Assembly (NCBI GenBank): GCA_022791975.1 | Contig: JAAWAC010000012.1 | Coordinates: forward strand, 122,518-186,517 | Source of the DNA: Lachnospiraceae bacterium | GTDB lineage: Bacteria; Bacillota; Clostridia; Lachnospirales; Lachnospiraceae | Direction of reading: 5' to 3' | DNA length: 64,000 bases | Shown here: positions 62,094 through 64,000 of the stretch, one piece after another | Position numbering within the stretch: position 1 is the stretch's first letter | How the letters are laid out: every line of letters starts with the position of its first letter | Translations under genes and position numbers: made by a program | Notes under the pieces: generated by a model | The model's input: only the letters and a program-made list of their open reading frames with translations | The model's database searches: none | What the model was told of the DNA's origin: nothing

Positions 62094-64000
62094 CTAATTT
62101 CCTTTCATGCCCATTCCAGGTATAATGAATTACCGTTACCACCTGCGCGTCTGCCGGCCGGTAAAGCTCTGAGATCCGAAGAGCCGGCACCGAATCATAG
62201 CACCCCCACAGGGCTTGGGAATTCATGATGTAATCAAAATCCAGGGTTCCCACCAGCTGAAACATACTGCTGATATTTTTGTCATCCACGCCGGCAAAGG
62301 CCTCGTCCAGGGCGATGATCCTGGGGCAATCCTCCTTGGAGGACTTTAGGTACTGGGCATTCACCGCGGCAAATAAAGGCACATACATGGCCATGGCCTT
62401 CTCCCCACCGCTGAATTTATTAAACGCTGCGTTGGTCAGAGGCTTCTTTCCCTCTTGATTCCGGTAAAAGGACATTTGAAATTCAAACCACTTCCGGTAG
62501 TCCAGGGCATCCCGCACCAGCTCCATATAGTTTACTGGACCCCCGGTTTCTTCCAGCCTCTGCTTCTCCTGACGGATCTTATTTCGGAAATGTCCGGCAA
62601 CCCGCTCCACATCATCCAATGTCAAAAGCCGCTGATCCCTGCGCAGAAGTTTTTCCAATTCTACCGTGTCTATCTCCTGGTCACTCTGGGCTGCCTTTGG
62701 CTTCCAGTCCAGGGAAAAGCTCAGACCCATGGAGGTATCCATCCCCTTCATCAACCCCGACATGCTTTGAATCCACTGGCGGCTCTCCTCAATCCGATCT
62801 GTCAGCTGCTGGCTTAAGGTCCTGGACAGAATATTTTCAAAAAGTTCCCGATCCTTTTCCTGTATCAAAAGCTCTGTCTCCTCAATAGAGCTTTTTAAGG
62901 TCTGACAAAATTGGGCAAAATACAGCTTTCTCCCATTCCACATGGAGACGATCTGTTGGCGCTTCCGCAAGGCCTGTCCATCCCAGGTTCCCTGGGAGAA
63001 ACAATCCTCCATAGATGTGCCATAATTAATCAGGCTTGCGCTGTTTTTCTGATAGACGCGCAAAAGGGAAGCAGTCATATCCGATGCCTCCCGGTTGCGG
63101 TCCCCATCCCGGAAATGCTTCTGTGCTTCCTCCCCACACGCTTTTAAAGATCTGCCGTCCCTCTCTATGACTAGGCCCAGCTCCAGTTCCTCCTCAAAGT
63201 AGGTGCGAAGCTCTGTCTCCCGCTGAATCTCCTGGGAAAGCTCCGCCTTTTTCTCCTTAAGCCTCAGCACTATCGCATTCTTTTCTATCTCCAGGCGCAT
63301 CCATTCATTTTCCAGGCTTCGAAGCTTCTCTCCCAGCTGCCGCTGCTGCTCCCGCAGGGTCCCCAGACGTCCGGCCAGCTCCCTGTTTTCCGGGCGATTG
63401 AGAAACTCCTCTCCATTGTGGATAGCTCGCCTTAAAAGCTCCAGCCGCTTCTCCCTCTCTTTGACCTCTGCGATTGCCGTCTCCTGGTTTTCCTCATACT
63501 GTCGGCCCTTTTCCCTCTCCACCTTCAAAAGCTCCCTGTAATGGCGCAGCCTTTGAAGCCTCGATCCGATTCTCCTCCAGGTCTCCAGATATTCCTCCGC
63601 CGCAGTTTCCGCCTCCTCATAGGCCTCACAGGTTCTGGCGTAGGGAAGCTCTCTTCCCATGCGGAGTACCTTCTGGAAGCATTCATTTTTCAGAAGCTTT
63701 AACCGCTCCTCTTCCTTTTTCAGCCGTGCCAGCTCTTTCTTCTCCTGCTCCAGATACCAGAGGCACTGCTTCTCCTCCGCCAGCACCCCTTCCAAAAGAT
63801 CTCCCTTGGGTATCTGGACAAATTCCTGCTCCAGAACAGCCATTTGCTCCTTAATCTGGGAAAGCTTCTCCTCTCTTTGGCGTTCCTCACGCTCCAGAAT
63901 CTCATGCTCCTTTTCCAAAAGCTCCATCTGCTGTTCCAGTCTGCGCCTTCTGGTCAGCTGTCCAATCAGGGAGGATTCCTCCTCTCCCAGGCTTCGTCCC
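62083..64000 (-). CDS. jetC: Wadjet SMC-like ATPase JetC, C-terminal part (TIGR02680 family), cut by window edge
   Basis: The reading frame is open to the window edge, so only the last ~638 codons are visible. Long Glu/Lys/Arg-rich coiled coils (63927 down to ~63200) are followed by an ABC-type head: NAAFNKFSGGEKAMAMYVPLFAAVNAQY (signature), PRIIALDEAFAGVDDKNI (Walker B and D-loop). This is the SMC/MukB-like motor of type II Wadjet anti-plasmid systems. The N-terminal Walker A half and jetA/jetB should lie just beyond the window. Confidence 0.85.
   Translation of the reverse strand, partial: GRSLGEEESSLIGQLTRRRRLEQQMELLEKEHEILEREERQREEKLSQIKEQMAVLEQEFVQIPKGDLLEGVLAEEKQCLWYLEQEKKELARLKKEEERLKLLKNECFQKVLRMGRELPYARTCEAYEEAETAAEEYLETWRRIGSRLQRLRHYRELLKVEREKGRQYEENQETAIAEVKEREKRLELLRRAIHNGEEFLNRPENRELAGRLGTLREQQRQLGEKLRSLENEWMRLEIEKNAIVLRLKEKKAELSQEIQRETELRTYFEEELELGLVIERDGRSLKACGEEAQKHFRDGDRNREASDMTASLLRVYQKNSASLINYGTSMEDCFSQGTWDGQALRKRQQIVSMWNGRKLYFAQFCQTLKSSIEETELLIQEKDRELFENILSRTLSQQLTDRIEESRQWIQSMSGLMKGMDTSMGLSFSLDWKPKAAQSDQEIDTVELEKLLRRDQRLLTLDDVERVAGHFRNKIRQEKQRLEETGGPVNYMELVRDALDYRKWFEFQMSFYRNQEGKKPLTNAAFNKFSGGEKAMAMYVPLFAAVNAQYLKSSKEDCPRIIALDEAFAGVDDKNISSMFQLVGTLDFDYIMNSQALWGCYDSVPALRISELYRPADAQVVTVIHYTWNGHERKLDEQ

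Noticed and set aside
62083..64000. SMC-like gene considered as RecN/SbcC repair protein
   Set aside because: The overlap with a TIGR02679/DUF2399 protein and the ALDEAFAGVDDKN head fit the Wadjet JetC family better.

Overview
The window looks like a chromosomal segment of an anaerobic, probably spore-forming Clostridia, most likely Lachnospiraceae. Supporting this are moderate GC, L-fucose isomerase, a glycyl radical enzyme with its activase, rubrerythrin/PerR peroxide defence, a CwlD-type spore-cortex amidase, a MecA adaptor, and the dnaB-rplI-gdpP cluster. I found no rRNA, tRNA or CRISPR array. Family calls come from motif recognition by eye; no database search was run.

Layout. 0-5 kb: a Gfo/Idh/MocA oxidoreductase, fucI with a divergent AraC regulator, and a DUF402 protein. 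4.8-8.3 kb (minus strand): dCMP deaminase, upp, rpiB, a MATE exporter and its MarR regulator, with a clear MarR operator over the promoter. 8.5-15.2 kb: a three-gene signalling operon made of a lone receiver, a hybrid kinase with a long acidic repeat linker and a C-terminal HPt domain, and a second hybrid kinase fused to a DegV-like domain. 15.2-21.4 kb: DNA polymerase IV with an SOS box, SRAP, rubrerythrin, PerR with a perfect Per box, a DJ-1-like protein, TetR, and a response-regulator diguanylate cyclase.

21.8-39.2 kb is the main discovery. It is a 17,447-bp integrative element inserted inside a cwlD-like amidase gene. The 3' end of cwlD lies at 21677-21790 and the 5' part at 39233-39852, both on the minus strand. 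Joining them at a shared 5-bp core (CACTC) restores an uninterrupted 242-codon CwlD reading frame. The element ends carry 17-bp imperfect inverted repeats (15/17) that would form a symmetric ~50-bp attP on excision. Cargo: a type III restriction-modification pair, a DUF3795 protein, an FtsX-type ABC exporter with its own two-component system and a YtrA-type GntR regulator, and three tandem large serine recombinases. Because the target gene is a sporulation gene, precise excision during development (as for skin elements) is an attractive but unproven idea.

39.9-48.7 kb: a TRAP transporter (DctPQM), glycyl radical enzyme, activase and membrane-anchored AraC regulator, forming one catabolic locus for an unidentified small anion. 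48.8-60.7 kb: a GH18/SH3 protein, MecA, a DUF1858 protein, a 2[4Fe-4S] ferredoxin, a MerR regulator, a VOC protein, an Asp-box exported protein, dnaB, rplI, gdpP, and an RHH/SPFH pair. 60.8-64 kb: two genes of what looks like a type II Wadjet anti-plasmid system (JetD and the C-terminal part of JetC), cut by the window edge.
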